From Corbicula japonica (Eukaryota > Mollusca > Bivalvia > Venerida > Cyrenidae), in the NCBI GenBank assembly GCA_038501625.1, contig JAZAYU010000258.1:561001-625000 (forward strand): a stretch of DNA of 64,000 nt. Direction: 5' to 3'. Below, one piece after another: positions 46,491 through 58,439 of the stretch. The notes under the pieces are model-generated. The model saw only the letters and a list, made by a program, of their open reading frames with translations. It was not told the origin of the DNA and did not search any database. A program made the position numbers and the translations under genes. The stretch's first letter is position 1; the number at the start of each line of letters is the position of its first letter.

Positions 46491-46990
46491 TAAGTCGATG
46501 TCCGATGGAATTCTGTATTTTGGACCTTTTGAAATTAAATTGCGGATTCTAAAGTCTTTGATAACATTTAGAATACCTGTAACGATATGACCGGCACAAT
46601 TTTGAATTAGAACAGTCTCAAGATAATGGTGTGTTTTCAACAAATTGAATCTGTAAATCCGAGGTAATTTTGTTGTAATTGAAAATTGTGTTTCTAATAG
46701 GCTTGTTATATTTATAACAAACGGTGGGTGTTTCAGTATTCTTGAAATAATTAGGTATAGCCGATTCAACAGTTTTATCTTTAAATATACTTGGAAGGTC
46801 AATAGAGTCAATCAATGCCTTTATTTAAAAATGAAATTTTAAGGAAATGTCTTTGGTGGTCAGATTCCAAGTCAATGTGTGGTCTTAGAACATGCCGAGT
46901 GTAACACTGAGTAAGGCTTGCAACTTCTTAAAGTGGATGAGTTCTTATAACAATATCATCGGCTTCCTTATCCACTTGTTGTAAACTTGA
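46482..46990 (-). pseudogene. Naiad linker and N-terminal RT region (copy 2)
   Basis: The translation contains IDSIDLPSIFKDKTVESAIP, ETPTVCYKYNKPIRNTIFNY, then TPLS-UGA-DC (CxC-like motif, 46612-46620). After a 1-nt shift it continues NCAGHIVTGILN and SKGPKYRIPSDIDL, up to the insertion point at 46492. A UAA lies near 46930. The first base after the inserted transposon continues the same frame on its far side. Confidence 0.75.
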
Positions 46991-47140
46991 AATAGAAAGA
47001 GAAGCTAAACGCGCCAGCATAGCATGTCTACCAGAATGTTTTAAAATATTTTTAAGGTCATGAATAGAACAATGAACACGTGATTTTCTTTTGATGTTAC
47101 CATTAGTCCTTATCCCGTGTGACCTCGATTTTCGTTTTCG

Positions 47141-47540
47141 TTATTCTAGCAAATCAAAAATGTCAAAATCAGGATTATTTGAAATGTTACCTTCTTGATA
47201 AATATTATCATTTAATCCAAGTGGATAGGGTGTTTGGAGTTTTTGTATCCATTTTTGCTCCGATATAAGTCTTGCTCTAATTTTGAAAGCTCTAGAAGCA
47301 CTGCTATCAAATATAACTTTTTCAACAGGTTGAATATTAACATGTTTTAAAGTGTGGCCTGATCGTTTGAAATGTTTATATAAAAATGTATTGATTTTAT
47401 GATTGTTTCTTATTTTAGAACAGTGCTGACTAAAACGTGTTTTCAAAGGGCGCCCAGTTTGTCCAGTCCATTGAATCCCACAATTTAAAGCATATCAGGT
47501 TAAAACATAAATAATATTGTCCGTTTGTCAGTCAATGTCT
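47141..47540 (-). pseudogene. Naiad GIY-YIG endonuclease domain (copy 2)
   Basis: The frame reads DID-UGA-QTDNIIYVLT-UGA-YALNCGIQWTGQTG, then RPLKTRFSQHCSKIRNNHKI. It continues TFLYKHFKRSGHTLKHVNIQ and AFKIRARLISEQKWIQKLQT. IIYVLT and QWTGQTG mark the GIY and YIG strands, R-P-L-K-T-R the following helix, with two His as in the CCHH endonucleases of Penelope-like elements. Two in-frame UGAs (47528-47530 and 47495-47497) stand where cysteines are expected. The following frame is clean for 101 codons to a UAA at 47140. Confidence 0.8.
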
Positions 47541-47616
47541 GAATCGATGTTTACTGAAAAAGAAATGTAAGACTGAAGGCCTCCGACAAACACCATCTTT
47601 AAGAACTTAAAAGCAG

Positions 47617-48453
47617 TAAAACTTCGAAAACTCCAATACTCAGGGGGTTTTGAAAATTTTCGAGTTTTCCATGGTTCTCGAGTTTTCGAGGTTCCTCTTT
47701 ATGGTGTCCGGTTTTTTAGTAAAGTCGTATTAACACATGTTTGTGACCTTGTTGTTGACTACGTTATCGGAATATCATCTAAATCTTAAATGATTAATTT
47801 GGCACTGCATTGTGTTAAACCCTTAAATCTGTTTAAAAAGAGTTTTGATGTATTTTTGTTTTCAAGAAAACGGCTTTTTATACATTTCTTGTTGAAAGTG
47901 TCCGAAAACTATTATACTTTACAAACGGTACGTCGATATTATTCATGCGCATGTTAAAATTACTAGGTCCCGTCATATACAAAGATACAAATTGCCTCGT
48001 TTCATATTCTTTTATTTGAGATTAAATTAATCATTATTAAATTCTTAAGATTATCGTCTCAACGCAGCCGCATGTCGAGTGATCATAAAATTGTGTTTTT
48101 CTTTCATCAGAACCTGTTTTAATCGGATCAATTAAAACCCGATAGACGCTGGCGATTGACAATTAACTGGCAATATAACCCGTCACAACGTGTAAAAACT
48201 ACGCGTCACCGTTTAATAGTTACTCCTCAGAGGTGCGAAAATTAATCGCTCGTTTGTTACTCGAGTTTTCCGATGTAAACAAAAAAAATATGTTTCTAAT
48301 GATCGACACGTCAACGAGATTTCGAGTTTTCGAAGTTCGAGTTTTCCATGGTAATTTTATTAAATATATATTTTAAAATTGCCGGAACCAACAAATCTAC
48401 TTCGAGTTTTCCCGAGTGCTCGAGTTTTCGATGTTCGAGCATTCGAAGTTTTA
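47617..48453. mobile_element. MITE with CGAGTTTTCGA-rich inverted ends
   Basis: The 12-bp outer repeats TAAAACTTCGAA (47617) and TTCGAAGTTTTA (48442-48453) are inverted and include a TA at each end. The subterminal 80-100 bp carry many CGAGTTTTC and TTCGAGTTTTCC copies in both orientations. At 837 bp it has no coding capacity. The TA plus CAG-like start is reminiscent of pogo/Tc1-mariner derivatives, but that is inference. It abuts the 5' limit of Naiad copy 2. Confidence 0.6.
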
Positions 48454-48552
48454 ATGTGTGTTTTGAAGCAATCAAGAAAAAAAAACGCAACGTAATTCTT
48501 AGCGGTTCGTGTCGTAGTTGTGTTTAACGCTACAGTTTTACAAGATACTCAC

Positions 48553-48687
48553 ATTCAGAACACGTATCTCCTCCCCACATGATATCACACCCGTTGGGAC
48601 ATTGGCCTGTTTCCTTGTCACAAGCTAAGTCATCTACACAGTGACAAAACCTACTGCATCCTTCTCCATACATTCCATCTGCACATT
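48553..48687 (-). CDS. EGF-like exon upstream of the lectin exons
   Basis: 135 bp (45 codons), phase 1-1, with the acceptor aatttgacag|AATGTG and the donor TCTGAAT|GTGAGT. It encodes ECADGMYGEGCSRFCHCVDD, LACDKETGQC, and ending GGDTCSE. It has eight cysteines but lacks the usual GW before the last pair (IMWGG). It is most like the 33999 exon (GEGC...CHC..D.PC). Confidence 0.82.
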
Positions 48688-49179
48688 CTGTCAAATTAAC
48701 CAAAACATTATAGTCTTTCCCGCTGCGAATGTTGCCCTCGGTATTTTAACATTAACATAATAAATAATAATAAGAATAGGTTCATACAACTACTAAATAA
48801 TTATTCCCAGACCGTTTTTCCACATTTTTGTAAGTTTTTTTTTATTTTAGTATTAAATTTTGTCAGGGTTCCAACACTTCCTAGCATTAAATACCGACGT
48901 AAATCTGTTGATGGTTACTCAACTGAAATTGACGTCATAATTCACGTGACTTGTTTTCATTCAAGTTTTTCTCGCCCAGTAACATTTCCATTTGTATTGC
49001 TATGTACAGATAAATAGTCGACAGATACACATTAAAACACGTTAAAAAACGTTTGTGTCATTCTGTGATAATGCCGCGGCCGTTCGCATCGTATGCGCAG
49101 TATTACAGCATGATGAGCCAAGGGCACATTAGCTGTTGCCACACGTATTTTCTTAGAATAAAATACATCCATCTGTTTA

Positions 49180-49790
49180 ACAAGCGTTACCTGACACCAG
49201 CCATGTCGCTGATCGAAGACAAAGGTTTGAAGGAACGCATTTATGCACGTGTTGAGCAACCTTAAAACTTGCTAAGCTTCGACAATTTCTGACTAAGGAA
49301 TGGAATCATACACCCCAAGAACACATTTGGTAAACAAAAATGTCAACGCAAAGCAGATTTGTTGCGTTTCACTTAGTGAAAACGTCAAATATGCATATCA
49401 GGAATCACCACACTCAGCAAACAGAACTTCCACGCAGTAAAAGTAGAGAGAAAAATTGAGCTTGTTTTTATAAGAATATCAAATTCAAACACAAACAACA
49501 AAAAATAATACCATTGGGGTTACCGCCTTTGAATGGTCAGTGGCAAAACAATTTACCACTAGGGGTTTAAACCAGGTTCTAAAAGCTTCACAACAGTGGT
49601 TTGTTTTGGAGGGGAAGTCTCAATATTGACGTTAAAAACCTTTTATATCAACTATCTGATTCTTTAATAACATGCTTTTATTAGTATGTGGGGGAGCGGG
49701 ATCTAATTATATTGTGGTGGTTTTTAGGCGGGATTCTCCTGCATTTCACTACAGGCATGACTTTCTTATGTTAAAAGGTAAATTATCTAA
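49180..49790. repeat. Duplicated segment, copy 1 (see 58440)
   Basis: The block from CAAGCGTTACCTGACACCAG to TGCATTTCACTACAGGCATG recurs at 58440-59020. It includes, at 49388-49590, an inverted Naiad tail repeat (ATATGCATATCAGGAATCAC ... GGTTTAAACCAGGTTCT). Confidence 0.75.
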
Positions 49791-50002
49791 GCCCGCGCTT
49801 GTGCGGGTCCCCATGTCTTTTACTGTGAATGAAGGCATTGTTTTGTAAGTATGGCTATTTCTGATATGCATGTTACACATTTTGTAAACAGATAACATGC
49901 CTAAATGATCATTTATCTCCAAGTTGTATGATTAAAGCATAGCAGACGTGTTTAACGTTATCATATGATATAATAGAAAAACCGAATTCGGTTAGTCCTT
50001 AC

Positions 50003-50140
50003 GGTTTGAACAGGTAAGTCCCATCCATCCTTGTGCACAACCGTCACAAGATAATGTCCCATCAGCCTTGTAACAACTTCGGTTATCGGCACAATGACAT
50101 GTTTCGGAACAATCGATACCAAACGAAGTCGGCGAACATT
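50003..50140 (-). CDS. EGF-like exon
   Basis: 138 bp, phase 1-1, with the acceptor aaatttag|AATG and the donor TCAAACC|GTAAGG. It encodes ECSPTSFGIDCSETCHCADN, RSCYKADGTLSC, DGCAQGWMGLTCSN. It is a tandem twin of the 50336 exon, about 330 bp away, with the same CYKADGTLSC loop. All eight cysteines are present. Confidence 0.86.
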
Positions 50141-50335
50141 CTAAATTTAATTTATACTTGTTAAAAATAATTGAATTTTATTTAATATTTAATTTTTAGG
50201 TGAGAAAATTTGTTTCTTTTAAACATAAATAATTTATAATTTATATCAAATTGTTTGATTTAATCTCATAGGACCTGTTTCACATAATGATATTCAAATG
50301 AATTAATAAATAAACCGAATCCAGTGTGTCCTTAC

Positions 50336-50473
50336 GGTTTGAACAGGTAGGTCCCATCCATCCTTGTGCACAACTGTCACAAGATAATGTCCCGTCAGCC
50401 TTGTAACAACTTTGGTTATCGACACAATGACATGTTTGGGCACAATTGATTCCAAACATAGTCGGCGAACAGT
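50336..50473 (-). CDS. EGF-like exon (most 5' one seen)
   Basis: 138 bp, phase 1-1, with the acceptor acatttag|ACTGTT and the donor TCAAACC|GTAAGG. It encodes DCSPTMFGINCAQTCHCVDN, QSCYKADGTLSC, DSCAQGWMGPTCSN. No EGF exon, signal peptide or promoter could be recognised upstream to 64 kb. Either the gene's 5' exons are too short to see, or these three exons are the 3' part of a neighbouring sister gene. Confidence 0.86.
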
Positions 50474-50719
50474 CTAAATGTAATATAAACAACTTCATTA
50501 TAATTAAATTAAAGGTAAACTTTATGTAGAAAATTGTTCCTAATAGTTTGTCAACCAGTTTCCGTTAATCTTTTTATCAGTTGTGGAAAAATATATTTTC
50601 AATTGAAACAGGTTAAAAACAATAGAACTTATTATTTTATTTAAAGAAACATTGTTCTTTACAAGAACAAACCAAAATCTTCCGTTCGTTTTTCCTTAAC
50701 GAAATGTAGGAGGGATTGC

Positions 50720-52635
50720 AAAAACATGCAAAATCAAAGGACTGGAGATATTGATGGGTCGGCCATCAAAACACAATTGAAAAGCGATGGATTTTCGAGA
50801 AAAAGTTTGGGTTTGATTAAGTTGGACCAGAAACAAACCTTCGTCTCAAGAACGGGTCCAATTTACGTTATGTCCTCTGAGACATAGATTTTTGACCCCA
50901 AAAACAATTAAGGTCCAATTAACAGGTCAAGACAAATACTGTTATCAAGTTTGCAGACGCGGTGACATGAAAAGCGAACCTGGTGGTAGGACAATATGTC
51001 TAAAGACATAATTAGTTGATGATTGGACATGTAGACGATAATTTGAAATAAGGCACTGTCTCTCTCGGAACTGACCAATCAAAATTAAGTGAAGGATATC
51101 ATACTTCATAGGTCAAATGGTCAACGGGGAAACAACGCTGGTCACAGTTCTCAGACACTACACTATATTTAAAGGTATTACTCCTTTCGTCCTTGCATTT
51201 TGCATTAAGACAGACTTTTTTCATTTTATCAATGAGAGTGCAATGACAAATGGAATGTTACCTTAATGTCGTGAATACTTTTGTAAAGTTTGGAAGAATC
51301 CTGTGAGCAGTTGTTTGCACGCGCAGTATCATTAGACAGGACCTAAAATTCTGAGTTGAGATACGGTGATATCAATGACAGAAAAAGTAGCTAAGCTTGT
51401 CATAATCTTTGAATACTCAAACTTGAAATCAACAAACAGAATTGGGTCACATGATTTAAAATAATACTACAGGTGACACTATGTTTTTTTTTCAATGGTT
51501 CTATTATTCAGCAAATAATGTTTAAACACACAATTACACTGATGCTTTTTTGTCAACTGATGTTTTTTTTCAATTAGGTGCACATTAAACCGTTTTTGTT
51601 ATATTTTAAATAAATTGCCTCATTTTCACACCCACTATTTGTATCGATATTTGTGATTTTTTTATTCTTGTCCATAACAAAAGCAGCATGCTCCATTGCA
51701 GGAATTCGTGGCAATATAAAGGCTGTATGCTCCCTCAGACAATCATAGACAGAATTGTCAAACTGGTCTCCTCACAGCATTCCTTGTGAAGCTGTTATCC
51801 TGAAATATTAATTTCAACAAATAACTTATTTATATTGAAGTTCAAGCATAATTTATGATCTAGACTTTTTTTTTGAATTTATTTGTCGACATTAACGGCT
51901 TACCACACTCCTCCAAATCCTTTTCATCGATAAAAAGTAAATTATCAAAATCTCAATAACGGCAAAATTCCGTTAAATGAAACTTTGCACAAATGTATGT
52001 TATTAATGTATCTTTATTTTTCAGAATGTAAGACACGTTAGAACAATAAAGAAAAATAGCGAGATCTAAAAATTCCCTCAACTTCTATTTACATAAATTC
52101 ACAAAAACTAAACAACATAAGACATCATTTTAAATGCCCACATGAGTAATACGATTCTGACAACAATTTGTTGTGTCCTCGTGACTTACATATGTTAACT
52201 TTAAAAGATATTAGTAAAAGTGTGTTTGACCTTCAATTTTCTGGTCGATTCCTGGTCGCGTAAATGGATGACAACCACTGTTTTCTATTTAAGTAGTTGA
52301 AAGTTTTGTACACACATTTTTTTGTCAGTAACATTGCACTCACGTGGGAATTTAAAATTATGTTTTGTATCGCTTAGTTTTGGGGAATTTTTGTAAATAG
52401 AATTTTAAGGAATTTTAAGTTCTAGCTTGTTTTCTTTACTATTCTAACATGTCTTACTGTATGAAAAATCAAGATACATTACTTACATTGTGGCAAGCCC
52501 TTAAAACTGATAAATATTTGAAAATAAATAAGTTTTGTCCAATAATATTGCTTTTCTTGCCCTGGCAATATTACATTTATTCCTTGACACAATAACCCTT
52601 GGGTTCTCATTTTCGTTCATTGTTTATGGTGTCTG
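50720..52635. other. Non-coding stretch, nothing recognised
   Basis: AT-rich sequence with no splice-supported frames. Runs of T around 51490-51580 and 51865 are the only notable texture. Confidence 0.5.
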
Positions 52636-52639
52636 TTTT

Positions 52640-52742
52640 AAAACTGACCATTGCTCTCTCTTTCTCTTCTTCTTGGCGGTGTGGGGAGGCTGTGTCTTCT
52701 GAATGTTGTTATTCCCGATATGCATATTTCATTTTTTAATAG
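52640..52742 (+). mobile_element. Truncated Naiad tail repeat (~100 bp)
   Basis: TTGGCGGTGTGGGGAGGCTG, TTCTGAATGTTGTTATTCCC and GATATGCATATTTCATTTTT give the last 100 bp of the tail repeat. It is shorter than the 25700 copy and longer than the 27208 copy. Confidence 0.55.
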
Positions 52743-52779
52743 AAAATATTTTTCTCATTTCTTATGATGAACCTTCACT

Positions 52780-53400
52780 CATTGGAGATACTTTTTACCA
52801 TATAGACAACCAGGGGTTCCATTTGACCCAGGAAATGACGTTTTGACTTTTGAAAATTAAAAAAAAAACAATAAAAAAAACTCATGCTAACCCCAGTGAT
52901 ATTAGCTGAAGTTTTCCTTAAATTAAGGGTAATTTAGGTTATTAATTGCCAGAATCCACCAAAAAGTTACACTAGATGGGTGTTCACTTGTGTCGCCCTG
53001 GGAGCTATGTCAGGATAAATGCAAGAAAAAGAAGGGGAATAATCCCATCTTGACATAAAGAACTCAGAGTCATGATGAGTGTGTTATCATGAGAAATATA
53101 CTTTGAAAGTTTGATGTAGAAAAATTAAGAAAAGGCAAGTTATAGTCAACATTAAGTTTTTCTGTTTAAATAAAAGTACAAAAAGGGATTAACTCCATCA
53201 AATGTGACCTTGACCTGAAAATTTACATCAGCTCAAGCATGTTGTCACATACAATATAATTTGAAAATTTCATGAAGAAATATTAAGAAATGGCAAAGTT
53301 ATAACCAACATTAAGTTTTCGGGACGGATGGACAGATGGACTGACAGACAAAGCAATCCCTATGTATCGCCTTTTCTTCGAAAGGGCTAAACAAAAATGA
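52780..53400 (+). repeat. Interspersed repeat ending 'GGACGGATGGACAGATGGAC'
   Basis: The stretch contains 'TGAAAGTTTGATG(T)AGAAA(A)(A)TTAAGAAA(A)GGCAA' twice (about 53105 and 53265), TGACCTTGACCTGA, and the tail GGACGGATGGACAGATGGACTG then CAATCCCTATGTATCGCC. This is a common mollusc repeat layout. No coding capacity. Confidence 0.5.
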
Positions 53401-53459
53401 CCCTTGAGATTCAGCAGCTAGTGGACACCTGGAAAACAATAGATCAATATCAGCAATAA

Positions 53460-54640
53460 CATCTTTGGTGTTTAATCTGGATCTGATTGGAATCTACACT
53501 GTTTGCATAATTGTAAGAAATAGCCTCATGAATCTTATTATGAACTGTGTAGATCCTGTTAAGACTGCACATATATGCCTGATGATCTGGATTTACACTT
53601 GTCACTTATGTCATGTATTCATGGAAGAACGGGTCAAAACAACACAGTAACTTTCAAATAGGATGATTAATTTTCTTGTGAACTGAGGTCTCACAAGTCT
53701 TCACATACATAAAAACACAATTTTATGTTTTCTTGTTACAAGATATATAAATACACATACCAACATATACAGATAGATTTGGTGTCTCTCTATCATACAT
53801 TCATGCAGCTCTAATACATGAAAATAAAAAAATGCAAACCTTGTCTCAATTTTCTACAGTAACATTCATATTCTGCTCCCTAGTTTTCTACCAATTCTGC
53901 AGACGTTTTAAGTCCACAGCTTTCACTAGACTGATGATACACATGGCTGAAAATAAATGTTGTATTTTAAATCATAAAAATAACCCAAGTCAATTTCACT
54001 GTACTTTTTGTTGCTTATGAAGATGTACATAAATTGCTGTTGCAAGTTAACAGTTAACATATTAAACTGTTGTCATAATTCATTTTTAAGGTATTTTTGT
54101 ATAAATGTCACACAAAAGAGGTTTTTCTGATGTAAGCTTCATGCCATCTACAATTACTATAGGCTCCTACACAATTTATCCCATTTAACCTTTTCCTCCA
54201 TGTATATGTCTTTATGGCATGGGTGATCAGTGTATATCTAGATCAGCCGACACTTCCATACTGCCTGATTATGATCTAATCTGTGAGCTTTTTTATTCAA
54301 TAGGTTATTTCTATCCAGATAAGATTTGCCATCTGATCTGGATCTCTACCTGGTTGCACAGGCATGAAAATGTGTATAAATGTAGTAAAGGGTTAATTAT
54401 TACAATAACACACCTGCATTTTGATACTTCATTTAACTCGAAGGATACACCTTTTAAACATGAGCAACTATTGTAGATCTAGGTGCTGACACATCTACTT
54501 CCACTTAGAAAGAGATTTAAATGTATCTAATGAACAGAGTAGATACAGATCAGACCACAAAAATGTCTGATGTGCAAGTTGATCTGGATCTACATCTGTG
54601 CTATCTCCATCTGATCTGGATTTATCAGATCATAAAAATA
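53460..54640 (+). repeat. Dispersed 'TGATCTGGAT' repeats
   Basis: Related modules (T)GATCTGGAT(C/T)TACAC or similar occur near 53476, 53580, 54335, 54580 and 54612, several next to CTGTGTAGATC or CAGATCAG. Several short open frames here are built from them. No gene was recognised. Confidence 0.45.
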
Positions 54641-57600
54641 TTAATTTACTCGCAAATTGCACTTTTCTATAATGGTCTTTCTTCACACTGTTTCTATTCT
54701 GCATTGGAATTCATTCAGTCTGAGGTGTGTCTACAAAAAGTCATGCACAATCTTTTGGACTGTGCAAAATGTTTTTTCTTGTGACATCAACAAGCATGCT
54801 CGACGTTTAACTTGCTAGTTGCTGTGAAAAAGAGTGCTGTCATTTGTTTTTTAGGTTATATGCCTGTTCCAGCAGCCATTCAATAATATTTCATAAAGTT
54901 ATATTGATTAACTGTTGATTAACTGGATTAAAAATCCATATTGTTGCACCACTGCCAGAGAAGTTATTATGTGTTTCCTTACATGCACTGTTTCTTTGAT
55001 ATCCATCATTGGAAAAAAGCATGTGATAGACTGAATATTATGACCTTGAATTTGCTCCAAAATAGTGTCAATGCCAATAAATTTGACTAAATCATACCAC
55101 TGGGAGATTTTGTATTAAATAGTTAAACTTTCTTTCGAAAAAAAATGGATCCAGGCATGTCACTTTAACCAGAAAGTATCGGACTGCAAAAAGCCAAAAA
55201 TGTGTTGACTGCTCTTATAAACTGGTCAAATTGGTTTGTCACTAAAAATTCACAAAGCGGGTTCCTTTCAAAATAACTACCGGTAATTTATTTTACATCG
55301 ATGATCAGAAATCAAGTCTGGGTAAAGATCATAGAATTAAATAAACATAAAATTTATGTCTGAAGAAGTTTTGGTTAATTTCACTTAAAAACAATTTGTA
55401 TTGGAAAGTTTATAAATACTTGTTACATCAAACGTATTGAACTGAAACACTGTGTAAACCTAGGTTCATTTCAATACTGAATACTAGTGTAACATCAAAA
55501 GGGAGGAAATATATTCATTTTTATAATTTGGCACATGTTTGTAGTGAACAAAATTTATATCTTTGGTTTTCATCTCATAATTTATTTGTTACTTTGTTAG
55601 GCAATTCTACTATTAATAAGACTTGATTTAACACTATGAAACTTAATTTGAGTTATATATAAACTGGGTGATGTAAATGTTTCTTTTGTGGAAATCCCAG
55701 TAAGATATTTGTACATGGTTACAGATCCCACCCATTCAGTACAGATAACAGATTTGGGGAAAGTTTTAAACTTTATTTTAATGCCCTTTTAGGTCAAACT
55801 GTCCAATACTGAATTTACATTATTTGCATTAGGTATTTGTGGTAATATTTTAAAAATTGTTCTGTAGAAAATTTCTATTTTATGAAGTGATTCATTCACA
55901 TCATATCAACATAGTAATTACTGTTTCACTGTTAAAACAGAACACATAATTAACAACACCAAATTGCTTTATGTCCACTGATACTATATTTTTGGCCCCA
56001 GAGCATGAACCTTGTGGGTAGTAGTTGCCCCACCTAAACATGTCTGGCTACATGTCAATATAAATGAACACTGATTATTTATCAAATTACAGGAACCTGA
56101 ATTTCCATCAGAAAATATCGAGATCCGAAAACATATTACATTTGCCCAATGCCACGGATTTGTACCCCACCCATTAACATGTTACAAGAATTTACCAGTT
56201 GCATTGTTAACACAGTGTTATCACAGCTGAAGCAATACATAGAAACTAAAATATACTGTTTACAATAATTACATCTCCTAAACAGTCATTCTGGATTTAA
56301 CTTAAACATTTTTTCTACCTTCACTTTTGTTGTCCACTTCATTGCATGACTCAAACAGTTCTATACCGCTTCAAATGGGGTATTATGTCAAACTTGGTTG
56401 ATACGGGTCTGACCAGAACCAAAATCATCTAAACCTGTTTAATGAACAATTAGATTAACAAATCAATACTTCATTCTTTCTTCCAGGATGCTAAATTCAC
56501 CTGAAATGCATTTAAGAGATACTATTAAATAAACACTGTGAAGTTCCTGTTTCTGTATAAACTCAGTGAATCCCCGAGGTGCTACTCTTTTTCTTCTTTT
56601 GGTTTTTCTTTTCAGGGTTATTTTGAGAATATCTGTTCTGATAAAATGACCTGTGAGACATCATGGAATGGAATGTAAGACAAAATTGAAAGTAGTAAAA
56701 ACTTCTGATAGCGGATTTCAGAAGGTCTACATATAATTATATAAGGTGCAATTATTGAAAACATTATATTTTCATTTCTTTGAAAGTCTATACTTCAGAA
56801 AACCCCGTTTCATCTTTGTAGCTGGTTACGATTTGGGAATGGGCTATGATATGGGAAAATGTCATTCATTTCAGATCTTGATAATTATTATCTGATGGAA
56901 ATTCAGGTTCTTGTGATCAAATGCATATTAAAATGCATTCATTAAGATATCTGTTAAATCAATTCATATATGATTTTCAACCTACTTTAAACACAATTTT
57001 CAATAGATTTAAATTTGTTAAAAATAAATGATTGTGAATCAGATGCTTTATGTTTTTAATCATTCAAATGGGAATAAAATGTTTACAAAATATTTAACCA
57101 AGTAATTCGTTAATCTTACAAAATCGGACTTCTTTCAATGCAATACATTGAAATGATTTGATTACTACAAGGTTCCGCAATAAATAGCCACAATGATTAC
57201 GGCCCTGAATTTAAAAAGTTTTGCTTTGTCCTACACATTGTGTTTACAACGGTCTTTTTATGTCTCCTTCTTGAGTTTGGAGATAGCATTAGTTAAATGA
57301 CGTAACGTTCAATAATACACAAAGAGCCAAATCACGTTTACTGCGGCATAGTCTTTCGAATCTAAAATTTCAAGTTTTACAATGATTTTAAAAGATAAAA
57401 ACCACCAAATCCACCTCCATTTTCCATATGAAAAACTCTATTTACAAATAGAATGCTATTGTCAATATACATTCAAATGCAACCTGGGTGTTATAAAAAA
57501 CATTGCATCACAAAAATGACTCGATAAATACTCACTGTTCAGTTGATTACGATGGATTTTTCGTCTTCACCGAACGTTATCGAATCCAATGTGGCGATAC

Positions 57601-57800
57601 GCCATATTCATGCGCGTTCATGACTCAAAATCTTGTCTGACGTTCCACGAGTTAAATTTCTTCCAATATTGGTTGATTCCATATTTTTAAATATGAATTT
57701 TATCATTTTGCACAGCATAACAAAATTGGCCACAATGTAGCACGGACTTACTTTTTGAAACAAAGAACTATATTCTAGGCTCTTGGTTATATTCTAGGCT
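54640..57800. other. Non-coding stretch, nothing recognised
   Basis: AT-rich sequence without recognisable exons, elements or long repeats. Confidence 0.5.
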
Positions 57801-57805
57801 AGCAC

Positions 57806-57857
57806 GCAAGACTGTCGTAACTATGTTGAAATAAAAAAGGAGTTACGACAGTCTTGC
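57806..57857. repeat. Perfect 17-bp hairpin
   Basis: GCAAGACTGTCGTAACT (57806-57822) and AGTTACGACAGTCTTGC (57841-57857) are exact inverted repeats around an 18-nt A-rich loop. Confidence 0.95.
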
Positions 57858-57954
57858 ATATAACCCTCAATTGTTAGGTTCGCAGTTATGAAAAAAGATT
57901 GTCGAAAACTGGCATAACTGGGTCTGCCGACCCAAAAAACAACAAAATAAAGGG

Positions 57955-58230
57955 CGTTACTCAGGGGCAAATTTAGTAAATATAAACATTCAATATGCGC
58001 GGCGTAATTAATTCCAAAACATCCTGCAAATATTTGTCAAAATCCTTGTAGAAATGATGAGATGGGTACAGAAGTAAAGTATATGTAAATGCCATAACTC
58101 AGGCATATTTAAAAGATTCGAACATTTCTGACAATGTGCACTGGGAGATGTTTAAACAAATATCCATGGCCATTCTTCGTAAAAATCGTTTCTGAAATGT
58201 CGGCGGAACTACGCATGGAACAGAAATAAT
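57955..58230 (+). repeat. Interspersed repeat family R1, copy 1
   Basis: AAAGGGCGTTACTCAGGGGC, CAAATATTTGTCAAAATCC, TGATGAGATGGGTACAGAAG and CACTGGGAGATGTTTAAAC blocks recur at 59280-59480 and 59645-59880, with different internal deletions. Some open frames over it are artefacts. Confidence 0.7.
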
Positions 58231-58439
58231 GTAATGTAAGGCTATAATTTACAAAACTGAATAATTTGCAATAATCCGACATTACCCAAAGGAAACTATA
58301 ATTATAACAACTAAACAAGTTAAAAGCCCTTAAGAAATAGAAAAGCGTGAGGAAGAAATATTGAAAAGACCATAACGATACTTTAAACTTTTGATGGTAA
58401 GGGAAATATCGGCATTTGCAAAAGGGCATCAATATGTTT

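Larger units (their letters stand above)
41520..47612 (-). mobile_element. Naiad-type Penelope-like element, near full-length but dead, copy 2
   Basis: Reading the minus strand from 47612: a GIY-YIG endonuclease (about 47530-47140), a linker with a (U/C)-D-C motif (46612-46620), N-terminal RT sequence to 46493, then a 2,900-bp foreign insert (43591-46490), then the rest of the RT (43588-41810) and the 3' tail repeat. The N-terminal position of the endonuclease is the defining permuted order of Naiad elements. Damage: two UAA stops (about 47140 and 46930), at least two frameshifts (about 46588 and 43395), a 44-bp duplication (42665) and a deletion in the 3' region relative to copy 1 (after 41893). 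Confidence 0.8.
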
